Positions 10,053 to 22,500 of a stretch of DNA of 64,000 bases are shown piece by piece. The number at the start of each line of letters is the position of its first letter. Position 1 is the first letter of the stretch. A program made the position numbers and the translations under genes. The stretch covers positions 664,224,963 through 664,288,962 of the forward strand of contig CM046874.1 of the NCBI GenBank assembly GCA_025667525.1, in the 5' to 3' direction. The notes under the pieces are model-generated. The model was not told the origin of the DNA, searched no databases, and saw nothing but the letters and a program-made list of their open reading frames with translations. Origin of the DNA: Glebionis coronaria (lineage: Eukaryota; Streptophyta; Magnoliopsida; Asterales; Asteraceae).

Positions 10053-10492
10053 TGTTGGGAATTATTTGTATTTATACCAAGTACCGTTAGTATGATACCA
10101 AGTATTGTTAGTGTTGACGCGGTACATGCAAGAACCGTTGGTTGTAATATTAAGTAATGCTAGTTTGATAATGACAAGTATATCTTTAGTAAATATATGT
10201 TATAGTTATTATAGGAGTATGTCGTGTGTGATATACGTATCCTAATAGAATATTCTAGAGCTCTTTGCACTATAAAAGGAACATAGGTACGACGAGTTGT
10301 AAGTACCTCAACATAAAGTTTACGATTAATAAAATCGAATAGTTAGTATATCTCTGTTCTTCTTAAGCTTTGATAAGTTAGATTCCGCATAACTTATGTA
10401 GGTTGAGTAAGAGTCTCTCTTATGCTCTAGTTTGTTAACAATCTATAAGTGCAATCCTTAACAGGATATCGATCTATTGAAAGGGATCTACA
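10053..10492 (+). repeat. LTR of a degraded copia element
   Basis: Starts TGTTGGGAATTATT after a purine tract (10041-10052, TTAGGAGAGGAT) and ends near GATCTACA. The start is like the copia-2 LTR (TGTTGGGAATAAATT) and both share a segment resembling TTAGATTCCGCATAAC near the 3' end, so this is a related family. A TATA box TATAAAAG lies at 10271-10278. No PBS follows, so this is the 3' LTR of an element whose 5' part is missing. 9302-10052 is its spacer. Confidence 0.65.
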
Positions 10493-13268
10493 AAAGGTCT
10501 AGAAACTATCTACGCGGTACACACCTTTGAAAACTTGTGCTTTGCGCTTTTTCCATGTCAAGTCTACCTTTTACCCTCGTTTTTTGTTACTTGCTCAAGT
10601 TTACCTATAAAACACAAAATATACTATTCTTTGCAATAGGGCGTTAATTAGACCAAAACTGACCAAAATTAATTTTTAAGAAATAAATATTAACAATTTT
10701 TATTTGGACTGCCTTTGACCGATTTACGGTTTGACGGTAGTTTATCGATTTCTCGACATGTACTTTAAATTATAGAAGAATTTATTTTTAAGAAATAAAT
10801 AGTAGCAATTTCTTTTTGGACTGCCTTTGACCGATTTTAACTGCATATTTCCGATTAAAATCCTAAAAATACTTTTTTTCAATAGTCAACTAAATCTTTT
10901 GATAGAGGTTGACCAACTTTGATCGCCTTTGAACGATTTTAACCGTCTTTGACCAAAACCATAAATGTGTTGGAATAATCGGTAAATCATCGCCAATCAA
11001 TGTATCACGTATGTATCGATTGTGATTACCGATATTTACAACACTGAGTATGATTATTCAAGATTCACCTTTACATAGTTTTATGCTTTCAAAAGGATTA
11101 TAATTCTCTAAAAACATGTACATAAAAGCAAATCATTACACAAAAAATATCTATACAATAGTTTGTTTTTATTAAATTTCCATATCGAAACCAATAAATA
11201 AAGCTATTGTAGATATTTTTACACAAAGAATATATAATGACACTTGCTACTATGAGGTTCGTTCCTTTAAATTTTGTCTCACTTTGGTGGAAGCAAAAGT
11301 AAATTGAAAGTGAACTTGTTCTTTCATCACCTTTGCCTAAAAAAATCAAAGAGCAAATAGGATGTGGTATCTAATCCCAATCATGGGCATATATGTGCAA
11401 AGATGATATGAAGATGATACCTCTTCCATAAGATAGTCTTTTTCTAAAAAAAAAATATGTGCCCATAACTATATATTTTAACATAAATAAAAATGACAAG
11501 CTCATCATTGCTTAAGCTTTTCTTTGATATAAATATGAAATGTGTATATTATATAGTATTTTATATGAATATAAGAATTATTCATATGTAGAATTTAAAT
11601 TCCTGTCGAAAATGCAACGAAGTACCACTATTTACTGAGTTTGTTTTATAGTTGCATAGCTTATTTGAGATTGATATTTCATTTAATATTATCATACTTA
11701 ATACTTGAATGAGACATTTTTTTATAAAAACCTATCAAAAGATTTAGCATTGTCTATGATAAATTTCAACAGCATGGAACATAATAAAATTCACCAAGAT
11801 TAAACTTTTTTTTTTTGTTTGGATTAGGGTTGTACTACTGTTATGATTGGTAAAATAAATTAGTCTTATCTAAGTGACATGGCAAAGATAGATTGGATAA
11901 GCTAGATTTTATAGGGCTGATGTGGAATGTTGTTTAGCAGTTAAAGAAGTATCACGTGAACCAAACAAAAGAAAAAAGGGTTTCTTTTTTTAGGGTGAAA
12001 AGAGGTTTAAGATGTGTGGCAGATACTTCTCATACGTTTCCTTATTTACATTCATTGGCTTCTTCTTACACAAATTGAAAATTTTCCATTATCTTGTTTT
12101 ATTTTTCTTTTTTAATTTAATTAATTTCAGAAAACCACTATCAAAGATAGAAAGGGGGTAAGCTACACTGTGTTCTTATACATTAAATTAAATTTAAATA
12201 AAATTTAAATTTTTCATGATAATCTATTATACATTGAAAGAAATTTAAGTACTTTGACCAACTATAAGCATTCATATGTTTGTTTCAATTGGTTTGATCA
12301 TATGAAAAGCTTATAGCTTATAAAAACTTTGAATAGTTTATGCGAAAAAAAATCTTATTTTATAAGCTAATTTCTTTAAAAGGATCTTAAACCCGTTATA
12401 ACCCCTGCGCTAAACAAAAAATATGAAGAAATTGTAACTATGAAGAATTTTTATGTCGTGCGATTTTATATAAGAGAAATGATTTGCATACTTCGCAAAT
12501 TGATTATGACACTTAAAATTGTGTATGACATAGTCGTATTAATTTATGCTAGGCTTTATTAGCTTGTACAATTGAGTGTCTCAATTATTTTTAAGAGTTC
12601 GCAAATTACCTTTTTATAAAAACATAGTATATATATGTTTTTTTTTTGTTGGAAAATGAAAGCAAAACATAAATTGTACAAAAATATTTGAATAGTAGTA
12701 CACAATTTTCACATTACTATTTACATATTTGTTTCTTCTTGTTTTAAAAATGAAAAATTATTGGATGACATCTCAAAATTCAATTATTTTACGAAAATAA
12801 CTAGTATTTTATTAAGTCATAGTTTACGTAAACATAAAGAGTACCACGAACAGGCCATCTTCACCCCCACATAATTCTCTTTTGGATGTTTTTGCAATAC
12901 ATAGATAATGTATACAAAACAATATATCATATGACATTTATTTAGGGTTGTCCCATGCTATGGCATACAAAAATCATTAAACGTACTCTATTTCAAAGTA
13001 TATGTAGTACCAGATGAGTTTTTCTTTTCAATGTCGGAAATGAAAAACACAAACAAGGTTTAATATGCCAATGTTTTGCGACGAATTATAATCTTTGTGC
13101 ATCACGGACGCTTCTTATAATTACATATACTAAGTTAATTATAAGACGTCTGCAATTTAATATAGATTTTTTATCTTAAAATGTTGTACTACTTATAAAA
13201 GCAAAATTTTGGCAAATCAGTAGTGTATTCTGTTGAGATTGTGGATATATATTTGATGTAGATGTGCG
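10493..13268. other. AT-rich intergenic DNA, no gene seen
   Basis: Long AT-rich sequence without an ORF I can support. A ~54-bp direct repeat lies at 10673-10726 and 10785-10838 (it includes GGACTGCCTTTGACCGATTT). TTTGACCGATTT-like words recur to about 10950. Nothing else recognisable. Confidence 0.6.
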
Positions 13269-13578
13269 CAGTGGCGGACGCAGGAAATTCTATTGTGGGG
13301 GGCAAAATTTGGCAAAAAATTTTTTTGACAATAGTAAGATGATAAAAGTTAAAATCAGAATAAAAATTCGAGTATTATAATTAAAAATGAAGATTTTTAG
13401 GTTTTAGAATGTTAAATAATGGATTTTAATGCGTGAGTGGGGGGCAATTTGAGTTTCGAGTGGGGGGCACTTTATAAAAACGCTCAAAATTAACGAAAAA
13501 ATACACTATAATTTCGTATTTTTTGTCTAGCCATGGGGGGCGCCGCCACCCCGTACCCAAAAGGTACGTCCGCCACTG
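13269..13578. mobile_element. hAT-type MITE, 310 bp, with perfect 8-bp TSD
   Basis: The termini are CAGTGGCGGACG and its inverse CGTCCGCCACTG. They are flanked by the same 8 bases GATGTGCG at 13261-13268 and 13579-13586. An 8-bp duplication with CA...TG ends defines the hAT superfamily. The interior has G-runs (GTGGGGGGCA repeated) and no coding capacity, so it would depend on a transposase elsewhere. The perfect TSD suggests a relatively young insertion. Confidence 0.88.
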
Positions 13579-13733
13579 GATGTGCGTGATTATTCGTGTA
13601 TACTAACAAAAATAGCACACTATTAAAACTTTAAGGTTAAAATGGTCCTTGAACTATGATCATATTCTAATTACGAGTAGTCCTCAAACCATTTGTTTTT
13701 CCCTATGCTCCATCCAACTATGATTCATTGATT

Positions 13734-13825
13734 TGATACCAAAACTTTTTGTAATAACAACAGACAACTCGTGAATTATCATAATTCACGAGTTTTTCAT
13801 TGTTATTACAAAAAGTTTGGTATCA
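13734..13825. repeat. Near-perfect 92-bp foldback
   Basis: Outer arms 13734-13760 and 13800-13825 pair with a single one-base bulge. Inner arms 13766-13779 and 13781-13794 (AACTCGTGAATTAT and its inverse) pair almost without a loop. A transcript would form one long hairpin. It is probably the core of a foldback MITE, since the flanks (CATCCAACTATGATTCATTGA and GGTTGGACTATTGATG) also look partly inverted. Confidence 0.75.
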
Positions 13826-14031
13826 GGGTTGGACTATTGATGTATATCAATCCTCTTCAATAGGTGAACTAAAATAACTCACTCTTCTGAATATGGACGC
13901 TTGTTTCTTATCCAAAGTTGCAGAATGCATATGAATATGAGCGATTAGAGCTTTGTCTAGAAGCAAGATCGTAAGATGATATTTGACGTCAAAGGGTTTG
14001 TCATTCAAAATCTTGATGAATGTATTGCATG

Positions 14032-15012
14032 CAATATTGTGGAAATCGCTAGGCGCTAGTCGAACGGTCGATCATCTTTAAGGTGGAACTCGTTTAAACG
14101 CCATCCAAGCGGATTAGATTATATGCATAATGTATGACATGCAAAATACTTCTATTTTCAAATAATGCTAATATCACATAGTTAGAAGTTGTAAATTAGA
14201 CAATAAACATAAAAATTCAAGTAATTAAAACTTCCACATAACATTTCAAATACTTCAAACATAAATACCAATTTGATGGTTGATTCTTATCTATACTAAT
14301 ATATGAAGCATTTGGGACTTTCTTAAAATAGAAAGGTTAAAAATTCAGACTTTTTTACCTACTAAATAAAACAAGTTGTTAATATATTCATCAACATTAT
14401 ATGCTATAACATTTCGTAACAACCTTTCGTAACAACATTTTTTCTTTTAAATTGAAAAATCTTTTTATTTATTTATTATTTTTATAATCTAATTTCAAAC
14501 TATTTTTTAAAATTTTGTGTTTTTTAATTTGATATCCATTTTGATATATTTTTATTAACTTTTAGTTTTTTTTTAAATTTTAGTGGGTTTTTTAATTCGA
14601 TTTTTTAGAACTTTACAATGAGTAAGAGACTAATATTTGTTAGTCTCAAAATTCGTTATTAGGTACTCGCCGCCGCATTACGCGGGTACCGTTCTAGTCT
14701 TTTAATTAGTTTAAATTTCATATGAAAAGATCATAACTTTTTTTTTACAATCGTTGATTTTTCTTTTGTTTTAAGATTTTATGTTGAAGTATATATGGAT
14801 AGTGTATATTAGAAAGAAAACCTTTAACTTTGTATTAAAAAACGTTGACTTATTGTTGATTTTCATTGACTTAGTTGACCGCCTAGGCCGCCTAGCACCG
14901 CCAAAGCCTGCTTAGACGGACGTTTGACCGCCTTTTGACTTTCCGCCTAAGTTGGCCGGTCTAGCCACAAATCAGCGTCTAAGCGCCGCCTAACCTGCTT
15001 TTCACAACACTA
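14032..15012. mobile_element. hAT-like non-autonomous element, 981 bp, carrying a Helitron
   Basis: The left end (AATATTGTGGAAATCGCTAG) and right end, read inverted (TAGTGTTGTGAAAAGCAGGT), are imperfect inverted repeats followed inward by GGCG-rich sequence. Flanks ATTGCATG (14024-14031) and ATTGCGCG (15013-15020) agree at 6 of 8 bases, as expected of an aged 8-bp TSD. No ORF. The Helitron at 14290-14697 lies inside it and is the younger insertion. Confidence 0.5.
14290..14697 (+). mobile_element. Non-autonomous Helitron, 408 bp
   Basis: The 5' end is TCTATACTAATATATGAAGC, preceded by A (14289). Near the 3' end, GGTACTCGCCGC...GCGGGTACC (about 14661-14690) folds into a hairpin, followed by GTT and the terminal CTAG (14694-14697), with T next. 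A|TC...CTAG|T with a terminal hairpin is the standard Helitron structure and no TSD is expected. No coding sequence. Confidence 0.82.
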
Positions 15013-15281
15013 ATTGCGCGTGAATAAGTTCTCGATGTATTTATATCTAAGTTTGTTAGAATTCGACTTTGCGCAAACTACGGACAAAATAATCGTTGCC
15101 CAAGTGAAACATATGTATAAATCAGGGACTATGAAGCGATATTATCAAGTTAAAGTACAAAAATAGAAATAGCAAAATATCACAAATAGGGCTTGATTGG
15201 ACATTAGATACTTCTTCTTAGCCCAATGACAAATTACGAAATTTTACCAATCAAAATATAAGATTATAAGTCATGCAAAAC

Positions 15282-16168
15282 CAATGTTTTAAAACCCGGT
15301 TTTATAATCAAACCGGTCGAGCTACCGGTTCGCGGGTCAACCGGTTCAACCGGTTGAACCGTCGAATTAAACCGGTTTATAATTAAAAAAATTAAACATA
15401 ATATATTTATAAAACATTCATAAACTCTATATAAAGTATAAACTTATACAGTATCACATGGAAAATGGAAATTCAGATACCAAATCCAGGATTCGTATTT
15501 AATGCGTGACTTTAAAACAATTTAACTTTTTACAAGTCTCACATGCTTTTAATAAATATAATACCTTGTTTTTAGACTACTATTTACAGTCTTCCATATT
15601 TAATACTAACATATTAAAATAAGTTTGACTACAATAATGGGCATTTAACATATTTAACTCTTTATCTTCCTCAATCTACATGGAGTACTAACTCAACACG
15701 TCACTTTGACTGGATCAATACTCGAAATCCTAAAACCACCATCAGGTGACTTCATTTTTCCCATCCTCTTTAACCAAATCTCACAAAACAAAAGATCTTA
15801 CATAAACCTAACCTATTTTCATCCGCCGCCCATCTTTCTCACAATAATAAATCATCATCACACCATCATACAAGAGATCTAAACTCCAATCAATCAATCA
15901 TTTAACAAAATTAGAAAGTGTATAATTCAATTACACATAAAATTTATCCAATTGCATCAACTGATATGGATCATTCTTCTTTTTTCCTTTAATATGTGTT
16001 GAACCGGCCGGTCTCCGGTTCAACGGTTTGACCCGGGTCGATCAAAACCGGCCGGTTCAATCCGGTTCGGTTTTCAGTGAAAACCCGGCACACAATGATC
16101 CGGTCATCATTCCGGTTCCCGGTTCAACCGGTTGAACCGGCCGGGTCAAACCGGTTTTTAAAACATTG
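15282..16168. mobile_element. hAT-type non-autonomous element, 887 bp, perfect 8-bp TSD
   Basis: The terminal inverted repeat begins CAATGTTTTAAAA at both ends and continues into ACCGGTT-rich sequence. The same 8 bases TGCAAAAC flank it at 15274-15281 and 16169-16176. Both subterminal regions are packed with CCGGTT/AACCGG words in both orientations, likely transposase-binding sites. The interior is AT-rich with no ORF. Confidence 0.88.
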
Positions 16169-16418
16169 TGCAAAACCACGAATTTCAAATAGACAATAGG
16201 ACCCCACAATAATTTGGAATTCATATTGTGAAGCTTGAACTAGGATTACGTGTGTGCCTAGTGTGCTCACATTAATAAGTGATTCATCTTCATCATTAGC
16301 TTTTGGTGTTCAGGAGAAATGAAACAAATGATGTAGAAAGAAAGTGTAATGTTGTTTTAATATACTACTCAAATTCAAAAATAAGTATCTACTATGCAAA
16401 AAAATCTGTAATTTGCAA

Positions 16419-16573
16419 CAATGTTTAAAATCCAGATTGACCTGGCTGGGTGAACTGTGAACCCGTTAGGTGATTGGACGGCGGTTTTAATCAAAAAACT
16501 TGATTAGCCGTCAGTTAAACCATGACCCGATTATTCGATTAACTCAATTAAAAAACCGATTTTTAAAATATTG
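16419..16573. mobile_element. Short degraded relative of the 15282 hAT family
   Basis: Starts CAATGTTTAAAATC and ends GATTTTTAAAATATTG, close to the termini of the 887-bp element. Flanks ATTTGCAA (16411-16418) and ATTAGCAA (16574-16581) differ at one base. At 155 bp it is an internally deleted, older copy. Confidence 0.68.
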
Positions 16574-17616
16574 ATTAGCAAAGTACATATTACCTTATGC
16601 AACATGAGGTTTACCCAACGAGTTTTGAACCCTAATTTCTCTTCGTACACTTTGAAGACACATTAACACTAGACCACGATTAAAATAACACAGTAAAGTT
16701 AAAATCTAACGCGAAATAAGATTAAAATTAGAAGAATTATAAGTAATTATAACCACACATTTTAAAAATATCTACAAATATAATTGCATCATCTTTTAAA
16801 TTTCTCCCCTTTAGTTGAAATGTATCGTTGTAATTTTTTCTCATCGTTCTCGTTTTATTTTTTCTTTTCACCGAATCATTTCTCATTGTGCATTTGGCAT
16901 TATAAATGTCTTGTGGAATTGTGTTTTTAGACTTCCCTATCCCAACTTGGGCTACTTGGACCACCTCTTGATTAGATACACATATCAAAGTGGGTCAAAT
17001 ACGTTCAAAAGTGACAATATTGTTGCAATATGTACGTGTATTGAGATAGTACATCAGTGTTACTATCAAGCATCGATATGTAAGTAGAACACTGAGTCGC
17101 ATACCTAGAATGAACCAGAATAGATATTCATATGATTAATGTTTTGAAAACCATGTTTGTAATTGATTTGGTCAAATTACGAGATCACTAGTTCAACCGA
17201 TTCGATTAACGAATCAATTCAATCTTTTATAAAAGTAAAAAACAGGTAATTTGTTTACTTTTAATTGAAAAAAAACTTTTCAAAATAACTTCTACAAGGA
17301 TACCTACTAAAAAAATTATCAAATAGTATAATGTAATGGTTGGTTTATTTATGGGTTGATTTTGCTTTTCCACTTTTATACAACAAATTGGATTTCTAAA
17401 GTTAACAAATAAAAAGCTACAAAAAGTAGGTATACACATTAAAATAAAACAAAGAGCATATATAAAGTTTCAATGTAAGTAGGCCATCAATATATGTTCT
17501 TCAAATACCTTATCCAAAAAAGAATGACTTGTAAAGGCTATGGCCTTTGAAATTGGATAAACCCTAAGCAAATTAAATAAAAATAAATAAATATACAACT
17601 TACTTATATTATTTTA
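16574..17616. other. AT-rich intergenic DNA
   Basis: No supported gene. Open frames of 70-90 codons at 16737-17087 on both strands overlap each other and show no motif. A third fragment like the hAT family above (AATGTTTTGAAAACCATG, then CAACCGATTCGATTAACG) lies at about 17136-17235, without a clear second end. Confidence 0.55.
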
Positions 17617-18162
17617 TCCGTCTCATATTAATAGTTTAATTTATTATTTTGACACGTTTAAAATTAATACTACCTCCGTCCCAAAATTATTGTCCACAGA
17701 AAAAAAACACACAGTTTTAGAAAAACATCACTTTTCAGATTTCTCTCTCTTACTTTTTGCAGAATGACAGTTTTACCCTTAACCAATTAATTTTATACTT
17801 CTTTATTGTTTGTAATAATAACCTCAAGTGAGGGTAATATGGTAAACTCAAACAAAATTCTCTATCTAATTTTAGATGTTTTGGAAGTGGACAATAATTT
17901 TGGGACAACCCAAAATGGAATAGTGGACAATAATATTGGGACGGAGGTAGTAGTTTATTTTAAAAAATAGATAAGAAATATAAATTAATTTTACCATATT
18001 ACCATCGCTTAAAGATAATATTACTAATAATAAAAAAAGTTGAAATTAATTAGTTAAATGTAAATTGTCATTGTGTAAAAAGTAAAAGAGAGAAAACTAA
18101 AAATATTATTTTTATTAAACTGCGTATTTTTTTTATAGACTATTATTATAAGACAGAACGAG
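17617..18162. mobile_element. Older Stowaway-like MITE, split by a second MITE
   Basis: Left end TCCGTCTCATATTAATAGT and right end, read inverted, CTCGTTCTGTCTTATAATAA are weakly matching inverted repeats. TA lies on both sides (17615-17616 and 18163-18164). The 281-bp MITE at 17670-17950 lies inside, so the original element was about 265 bp. The match is imperfect and the boundaries are approximate. Confidence 0.38.
17670..17950. mobile_element. Stowaway-like MITE, 281 bp
   Basis: A 28-bp terminal inverted repeat beginning CTACCTCCGTCCCAA has a single mismatch, and TA flanks it on both sides (17668-17669 and 17951-17952), as in Tc1/mariner MITEs. A third copy of the inner TIR part (GTGGACAATAATTTTGGGAC) lies at 17887-17906, so the right end is partly duplicated. 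No coding sequence. Confidence 0.82.
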
Positions 18163-19586
18163 TATATATTACCTATTCTAAATAAATTAAAATAAAAAAT
18201 AAAAATGTATACATGTAGTCAGTCGGGCACAAAACAAGGGTGGGTTCTATGGGGTTTTGGAACATTCATGAAATTTTGTGACGTATATGCGTAGTGTTAC
18301 TTTTTGTAAAAAATCTTTAGTTTTTCTTAAATATATCCGATTCAAAAAAATCGTGTTTTTCGTTTTGTATAACTTTTTACAAGAACAATTTCATATTTCT
18401 CTAATAAAAACATTAAACTTCATTTCCTTTTAGTATGCATCAAAATTATTATACATTATGCAATGTTAGCTTGTAAGTTGAGTAAATATGATATCTTGAG
18501 CTTTATTTTGAGTAAATATGAATTTTTTATTTTTTTTCTGTAAACATATATTGTGTCCATTTTCTGTCTATGTAACCCATGATGTATACAAAATTAATTT
18601 TAAACTTACTCAAACATCTAAATTAAACATTCACAGATCTTGCATCTTGCAACACTTATAAGCTTGCTGGGCTGGATATAAGCCAGGTTCATGGGCTAAA
18701 ACAACATAAGCACAAATATATGGGTAAAAGAAAACTAAATAAACCAAGCCCAACTCAATATAACCCGAACATTCAACTTAAGTCTCTCTATATTATTTTG
18801 GTAATTTTGTGTTTATCTTCGCTCTGTTTGTTTACTAGTTATAAATTTCGTGCACGCACGAATTTAAATAAATTTAAGTTAACTTAACATTTTAGTTTGA
18901 TGTACAGTTATATAAAAAAATGTCGTACTTAATATTCTAAAATTGTGATATTATTATATTATAAAGTGTGAAGGATATTTGTTATCATCTAATTTATCTA
19001 AAGTTTAACTACCAAAGTTTTATTTATTGCATCTTTTTTTTCCATAAATTTTACACTTAAAGTTTATTTCTTTTTAATCAATTTTTTAAAAAACTTTAAT
19101 CGAATAAGAAAATTTTTAGATTCTTTTTAAGAAAACATAAAAGTTAAAATGATTAAATTAATAGATTTTTTCTTATTAAAAAAATATTTTTTAGAATTAA
19201 AAAATCTATATTAATTATTTTGCTTAACTAAATAAAAAATAATATGCTTTCTGTCATTAATTTCCATGCAATATCTTTTTTACGCAAGTATATTGTGATG
19301 TGTTGTGATGTGTTTTTAACGTGTGTTTCTGGCAAAGTTCTAAAAGGTGTGTTTTTCGGTGTTAAGGCGACGTCAAAGCGTGAGGCGTGGCCTCCATGTT
19401 AAGAAATAAACTTTGGTGTGAGTTCTAGGCGTGGTGTGGGATAAGGCGTGAAAAGGCGGGCAAAAACGAGCAAAGGCGCGAGTTTTTTTTTAAAAGGCTT
19501 TGAAAATATTCAAATACAATGTTGATACAAAAGTTGGATGATCCTTGCTTGACCCGAATTAGACTTAATCCGGGTAGTTCGGGTAG
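18163..19586. other. AT-rich intergenic DNA
   Basis: No ORF of note. AT-rich to about 19310. A GC-richer stretch with repeated AGGCG/GGCGTG words lies at 19330-19480, perhaps an old hAT-like fragment. It ends at the gypsy-1 LTR. Confidence 0.5.
18835..18870 (-). mobile_element. Possible Helitron 3' end on the minus strand
   Basis: Read on the minus strand, a hairpin AAATTCGTGCGTGCACGAAA is followed by TTTATAACTAG and then T, the pattern of a Helitron terminus. I could not identify a matching TC start to the right, so only the terminus is proposed. Confidence 0.3.
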
Positions 19587-22500
19587 TGTAACGCCCCATT
19601 TTGATAAATGGAATGTCACGCGTTATTATGGCGTGTTATCAAAGCATACAAGGATAAATGTATAAAACATCACATGACCATAAAGGAAATACCGGAAACA
19701 ACATCGGTATCCCAAAAGTAGAACTCATCACACACAAACATAAGTATTGTAAATGAAAAGGACTAAACAATGTCCATCGAAATGAGTATCAAAAGTATGA
19801 AGAAATGCATAAAGTAATGAATGATAGGAAGCTTCCAATCCATATGCACGTACACTTAAAGTTTACGAGCGTCCTTAAGTACCTGCCGTTTTGGGAACAT
19901 GAAAGGAAAAACGGCTGAGCATAACGCTCAGTGCACGGATATACAAGTAAAGCATGAATAATATAAGCATAATAGCATAGAGAAGCGGAAAAGACTAAGT
20001 CCTGGATAACCTGGTATATCTTAGTAAAACTGGTTTTATAGTTTGAAAAGCCTTATGTTTATCTTATAAAAACTGTTTAACATGTTTACCATTAGCCAAT
20101 ATAGGTCATAAAATATCAACGTGCATGAATACTTGGAGGGGTGACCTCGTCATGCAATTAGAGGGGTTTTCTCTAATTAATATAACTGTTTGGGTAGGAG
20201 GGATCAGCTCCTTGTGAATGATGCAAGGCACACACCACATTCACCTGAAGAATTTGCTGAAACATGTAAACTAGGATGCACCCATACGCCCCACATGATA
20301 ATAATAATAATATGGCCAAAAGCCGAAGGGACGCCACGAGCTATCACTCCATCGTGGTGGAGTCATAACACTGGTGCCTCCAGTATTATGGTTATGGTAC
20401 CTTCATAACTAGGTGAAACTGGTCATGCATGTATATGACTTTAGGTATCTAATTAAACATAAGCAATTCAAAAACATATAAAACATATACTGGGGAAAAC
20501 AGTTGGCTGCATACGGGGAATCCTAATAAGGAAGAATGTCCATACCGAAAGGACGGAGAATCCGTACCTTGTGTCCAGTGAACGAAGAAGACGAACGGAA
20601 GAGAGTCCTACTTCGATATCACTAATGCTACATAAATAATATACGTGTATAAGTATTCTGATTACTGAGTACGTAACTGGTTTTATGTCATGTCTTAACT
20701 TGTTTTATATGTTCATGTCGTGTTTTACTGATTTAAGCTTTATTCTGCGTTTATCATGTATTATGTCTATTCTGATTAAGTATTATTTGTATTTCTTGTA
20801 TTATTATACTTGTTGTGTAATAATAAGTAACTTTCTAAAAATAGCAGGTTTCCTAAAACAGAAAGTTTCCAAAAATATAAAGTTTCCAAAAATAGAAAGT
20901 TTCCAAAAATAGATTTACTGCTTAAAATAGATAAGTTTCTAAAAATAGAAAGTTTCCATAAATAGATTAGCTGCCTTAATTAAATAAGTTTATAAAAATA
21001 GAAAGTTTCCATAAATAGTATAAGCTAGATTATTAAGCTAATAATGTAAGCTTAAGTGTTTACTGATTTATATTCTAAGTCATGTAATATATATTATAGT
21101 TTATTAATTATTACATGTAAATTAAATAAACTATAGGTTAAAGTATTTAATTAAATATTCCATGATTTAATTAAATAAAAGGTAATAATACTTAGGTTAA
21201 AACATGTATTAATATCTCTTAATAATATAACCTAAGTCATGTAAATTAATTAATTATAAGGCATGTTTAATAATTAATTAATTATATAGTCTAATTTAGA
21301 TAATAAATACTTAAGTTAAAAATCCATGTATTATTAATAATAATAATAACCTAAGTCATGATGTAATTAAATTAATTAAGTAACATGTCAAATTAATTTA
21401 ATTAAGCTTGTAAAAAAAATAATCTTGTAAAATAACTAAACTTGTAAAATTTATTAAGTCGTGACCCGTGCCCGTGAACCCGTGAACCGAACCCGTGTTT
21501 TAATCTAAACATGTCGTGAACAGGACCGGTTTAACCCATGAACCGGCCAAACAAACACACCCTTAACATTGGCTAACCGGCTTAGCCGGTTGCCACTGTT
21601 TGTGTAAAATAGCCACCGGCCCACGCCGGTAGTTCCCTTGGTCTTGGCTAGCCGCCGGCTAGCAAAAGTTCCCACCGGCTAGCCGGTGTTCCCCCTGCTG
21701 CCGCAGCCATGGTTCCCCCTGCTTTCCTTATTTAGCCACCGGCTTATGCCGGTGGTGGTTCTTGTTTCTGTCGAGACCCAACCGAACACCAAACACACAC
21801 CCCGACAAGGTCGGGGGTTCTCTTGTTCTTGCGGCCGAGACACAACAACACCACACCGAGACCATGGGGTCTCGGTTGATGCACGACAAGGCAAGTCGAG
21901 ACCATGGGGTCTCGGTTCCTTGCGTCGGCCGAACAAACACCCCTTAAACCATAATTAATTTACCCCCCATGATTTATTTACATGATGAATTTCTTGTTTT
22001 TATATCACTTATAATTTCATGTGTTCAATTAAATAAGAACATAAAAAGAAAAGGGGTTTAAGGATTTACCGATTACGTGAACAATGGAGAACGATAACAC
22101 TAACAATCTTGCAAGAAATCAATCACCAAAAATCAACAAACACACCCTATGTGTGTGTTCTACCTGGCGGCCAAGAGGGAGCAAAAGAGGGATTAGGGTT
22201 TTTCTTGTTTTCTAATTTTTGTTATAATGAAACATATCTTTTCCTAAATCTTGTTTTAGTAAAAATTGCATGGGCTTGGCCCTTTTCCTTGTCTGGTCCG
22301 CGGGTAGATGGGGCCCACAAGGATAACCCGAATGTTTTCTCGTGTCTAATATTATACGTGTTCTCGTGTTCGTGTTTTACGTGATTCAAATAGTTATCGT
22401 TCGTGTCTTATTATATTTATTCATAATCGTAATAAATATACGTAAATACATAATACTAAGTTCGTGATTATTTACGTTCATGATTTCATGTTCGTATGTT

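Noticed and set aside
16737..17087. Candidate host gene ORFs
   Set aside because: They overlap on opposite strands in AT-rich DNA, with no motif and no splice or codon evidence.
21679..21958. Overlapping 60-90 codon ORFs on both strands (repeated at 30101-30380)
   Set aside because: They lie inside the LTRs, overlap each other in several frames and come from a GC-rich hairpin segment with few stop codons.
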